In this document: positions 61,240-64,000 of the stretch, piece after piece
How the letters are laid out: each line of letters begins with the position of its first letter
How positions within the stretch are numbered: position 1 is the first letter of the stretch
Assembly (NCBI RefSeq): GCF_900747795.2
Contig: NC_041404.2
Location: 102,415,653-102,479,652, forward strand
Reading direction: 5' to 3'
From: Erpetoichthys calabaricus
Taxonomy: Eukaryota; Chordata; Cladistia; Polypteriformes; Polypteridae
Length of the DNA: 64,000 nucleotides
The notes under the pieces: generated by a model
What the model was told of the DNA's origin: nothing
Seen by the model: the letters and a program-made list of their open reading frames with translations, nothing else
The model's database searches: none
Program-made: the position numbers and the translations under genes

Positions 61240-63700
61240 AAAAAACTGCTTGCCTTAATGCTCGGAGTATTAAGATTAAAATAAATAAGTTGGAATTATA
61301 TGTAGCTGCACATAAGTTTGATACAATAGGAATAACAGAAACCAGACTGAATAACATAGATGGATAGGAGTATAACATACAAGTGTAAACATTTTTTTTA
61401 TGAAAAATAGGCAAAAATGAAAATGTCATCGATTCACTATTTATGTAAAAAAGAATTTCAATGTAAGGTTTTTTTCAATTAGATGGTGAACCACAGCTTA
61501 GTGAGGATGTTAGAATTCTACTAGACTGTATTAGGGATCAAGGCCTTATATTAGGAATTTGTTATAGACCCCTTAATGTAGACAATAGTTTAAATTTACA
61601 TCTTTTTAATAATATTACAAAAGCAAATTTAGAGGGGGATATCAAAGTCACAAGGGGCTTTACCCAAATATTAATTGAGTCTTACAAATAGTGGAGCACA
61701 AGTACACAAGTTTCTGGATGTAATCAATGACTGTTTTTTAACATAGCATGTCTAAGAACCAATGAGGGTATAGGTCTGTCTTGATTTAGTACTCTGTAGT
61801 AGTCAGGATAGAATTAAAGGGGTAAAGGTGATTGAATAATTAGAATCTAGTGATCATAATATAATAGATTTCACAATGCTTGGGCAGAATGCATATTCTA
61901 AAACAAAAAGTTTGATTTGATTTTAGAAGGGCAAACTTTTAGCAGATGTGGCAAAGCCTAAATAAGATAAATTGGCATACACATTGAAGTGTGGAGATAG
62001 AAGAAGATGTGAGGTAGGTTTAAAAGTGTTTTACATATAATGCAGGACAAGTTCATCCAAAAAACTTTGAAGAACTAAGAAATTAATGAAAACTCTGAGA
62101 CGGATAAAAGAGGAGCTAAAAATGAAGTTACAAAGGAAAAATAACAACTGTATAAGGTTTTTAAGAGTAGTAACTTAAGTACTAAACATAGGGCATATGA
62201 GAGTATAAGGGAAACTATTAAGAAGGATACAAGGGAAGCTAAACAGAGGTTAGAGAGGAATATTGCAGATAAGGGAAAATATGACCCAGAGAGATTCTTT
62301 CAGGAGGAGGTGAAGTGTATCAGGAATAGTAAAGGGAATTAAAATATACAGTGATATAGCAGATGTTCTAAATTTACATTTTTCTGAGGTCTTCACATTT
62401 GAGGAAACAGATAACCTCCCAGTGGTTACAGTGGCTACTAAGGACGTACTGAATGATTTGAAAATTGTAGGGGGAGAAATAGTGCTTAGACTAAATAGGT
62501 TGAAATCAAATAAATCACCAGGACCACATAATATTTATCCTTGAGTGCTTAAGGAAGTTAGCAAGTACATACATGAACCCTTGACACATATTTTTAGGAA
62601 ATCACTGTGCATTGGGAAATTGTAAAGGACTGCAACATATCAAATATTACCCCATCATTTAAAAAATATGATCAGGCAGATTCAAGTAACTGTGGCCAGT
62701 AAGCTTATCGTGCATCACAGATAAACTAATGCAAGGGATTCTTAAAGATAAGACTGAGCAACACATGGCAAGTTTTACTAAACAGTCAACATGAGGGTGG
62801 TTATATTTTACCAACATACTGGGATTCTATGAGGGAGCAAAAAAAGGGATACAATCAGAGTAGTGTATATGATATTATTTATCTTGATTCCACATGAAAG
62901 GTTGGGCAATAAACTAAAAGTGATATGAGTTCAGGGTGCAGTGTATAGATGGGTGCAAAATTAGCTAAAACATCGGAAGCAGAGGGTGAAGGCACAAGGG
63001 ATCTTATCAGAATAGGGTGAAGTTAAGAGTGGTGTCCCACAGGGGTCAATGCTAGGTCCACCACTATTATGATTTGCATAGGATTAAATATAACAAGCTG
63101 GTTGAGTTTACATATAATACCAAGCCAGAAGGATTTGCAGATAATCTAGAATCCATTGAATCATTACAGAGGGACCTGGACAGCATATTGGCTTGAGCAG
63201 ATTTGTGGCAGATGAAATGTAATGTAAGTAAGTGTAGAGAACTACTTCTAAGAAGTAAAAAAAACAGATTTGAATAAAAATTGGGGGCCTCTGAAAGTTG
63301 AAAGTACATCTTACGAGAAGGACATAGAAGTTATATTGGACCCATCACTCACTATGTGCTTCCAGACAGTGTTCAGAAGTAATCAAGAAACCTAATAGAC
63401 TTTTACGTTATTTATTATGAAGTATGGAGTACAAGTCCAGTGAGGTTAAAGTTAGGCTACACAATGCACTAACAAGGCCTCACCTGGATTAGTGTGTTTG
63501 GTTTTGATCCCCATTTCACAAAAATGACACAGCAGCGCTAGAGAAAAATAAGAGGAAAGTGACTAGGCTGATTTTGGGACTAAGAGGCATGAGCTATGAT
63601 GAGAGATTGAAGGAGTTCAACTTTTTCTAATTAGACAAATGGAAATTGAAGGGAAATGACTGGTTTAAAATTATAAAAGGATTTAGTACAATGTATCCCA
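61240..63700 (+). pseudogene. CR1 ORF2 endonuclease and reverse transcriptase
   Basis: Endonuclease pieces: NARSIKIKINKLEL, FDTIGITETRLN (about 61320) and LGICYRPLN (about 61550). Reverse transcriptase: RLKSNKSPGPHNIYP (about 62500), DIIYLDS in place of the 'YLDF' block (about 62875), SGVPQGS-like with frame change (about 63035), SIESLQRDLDSILA (about 63150). C-terminus: GLRGMSYDERLKEFNFF (about 63580). Numerous in-frame stops. Confidence 0.75.
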
Positions 63701-64000
63701 GCTGTTAGTTTGATATAAATTCTGTATCTTGAATACGGGGACTTAGTTTGAAACTTGTTAAGGTCATACTTCACACCAATGTTATGAAGTTTTTCTTCAT
63801 GCCAAGAACAACAGACACATAAAATAAATTACTGTTTTGATGAGCAAGATTTTAGGGACATGAAATTTTGACTTGATATTAACTTGGACAATCAAGGTAT
63901 ATAAGATGAACAAGCTTCCTGGGCTGAATGTAATGTTCATGTCATGGTTTTTTTAATGCTCTAAAAAAAGCATACACTTATTAAAAACTTCCTTCTTGAT

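Larger units (their letters stand above)
60240..63960 (+). mobile_element. CR1-like LINE, near full span but decayed
   Basis: An ORF1-type region (60600-61110) is followed by ORF2 endonuclease and reverse transcriptase to about 63700 and a 3' end near 63960. The order and motifs are those of CR1-group LINEs. It carries many stops and frame changes, so it is old. Confidence 0.75.

Overview
The window looks like intergenic or intronic chromatin from a ray-finned fish. It is AT-rich and contains no certain intact host gene. The element mix is typical of fish: PIF/Harbinger, Helitron, hAT, Tc1/mariner, piggyBac-like, L1-like, L2 and CR1 LINEs, and gypsy and BEL/Pao LTR elements. Many of these share fish-type tails and modules. 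A non-teleost lineage such as the polypterids is possible, but that is an impression, not a demonstration.

Layout. 0-3 kb: a short GC-rich non-autonomous LTR element inside or beside a palindromic-type repeat. 3.8-5.3 kb: a BEL/Pao pol fragment abutting a HECT-like pseudogene fragment. 6.2-11.2 kb: a minus-strand L1-like LINE split by a Harbinger element. 11.2-14.6 kb: mostly unique AT-rich DNA with LINE/SINE tails and two candidate coding exons on the minus strand. 14.6-16.2 kb: a second Harbinger copy. 16.9-19.85 kb: an intronless, broken copy of PSIP1 (LEDGF/p75) that keeps an open integrase-binding domain. It lies between short inverted repeats. 20.05-22.6 kb: a Helitron with helicase remnants and an inverted second 3' end. 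22.8-26.2 kb: a piggyBac-like element, a CR1 fragment and a second Helitron. 27.1-35.3 kb: a gypsy element with integrase upstream of reverse transcriptase (Gmr1-like order). It is interrupted by a hAT transposon, which is itself interrupted by a Tc1 element. 36.9-44.8 kb: an L2 LINE truncated against a near full-length L1-like LINE. 45.3-53.8 kb: mostly unrecognised sequence with piggyBac-like and other repeats. 53.8-56.85 kb: a second copy of the short LTR family, inserted in a (GATA)n tract. 60.2-63.96 kb: a decayed CR1 LINE with a lipase-like ORF1.

No cellular pathway is encoded here; the window is a record of transposition. The most informative items are the PSIP1 retrocopy, the Gmr1-like element with its dated nest of insertions, the two Harbinger copies sharing one internal deletion, and the doubled Helitron terminus. 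All identifications come from reading motifs by eye; no database search was possible. LTR elements are treated as fossils, with families, limits and parts only.
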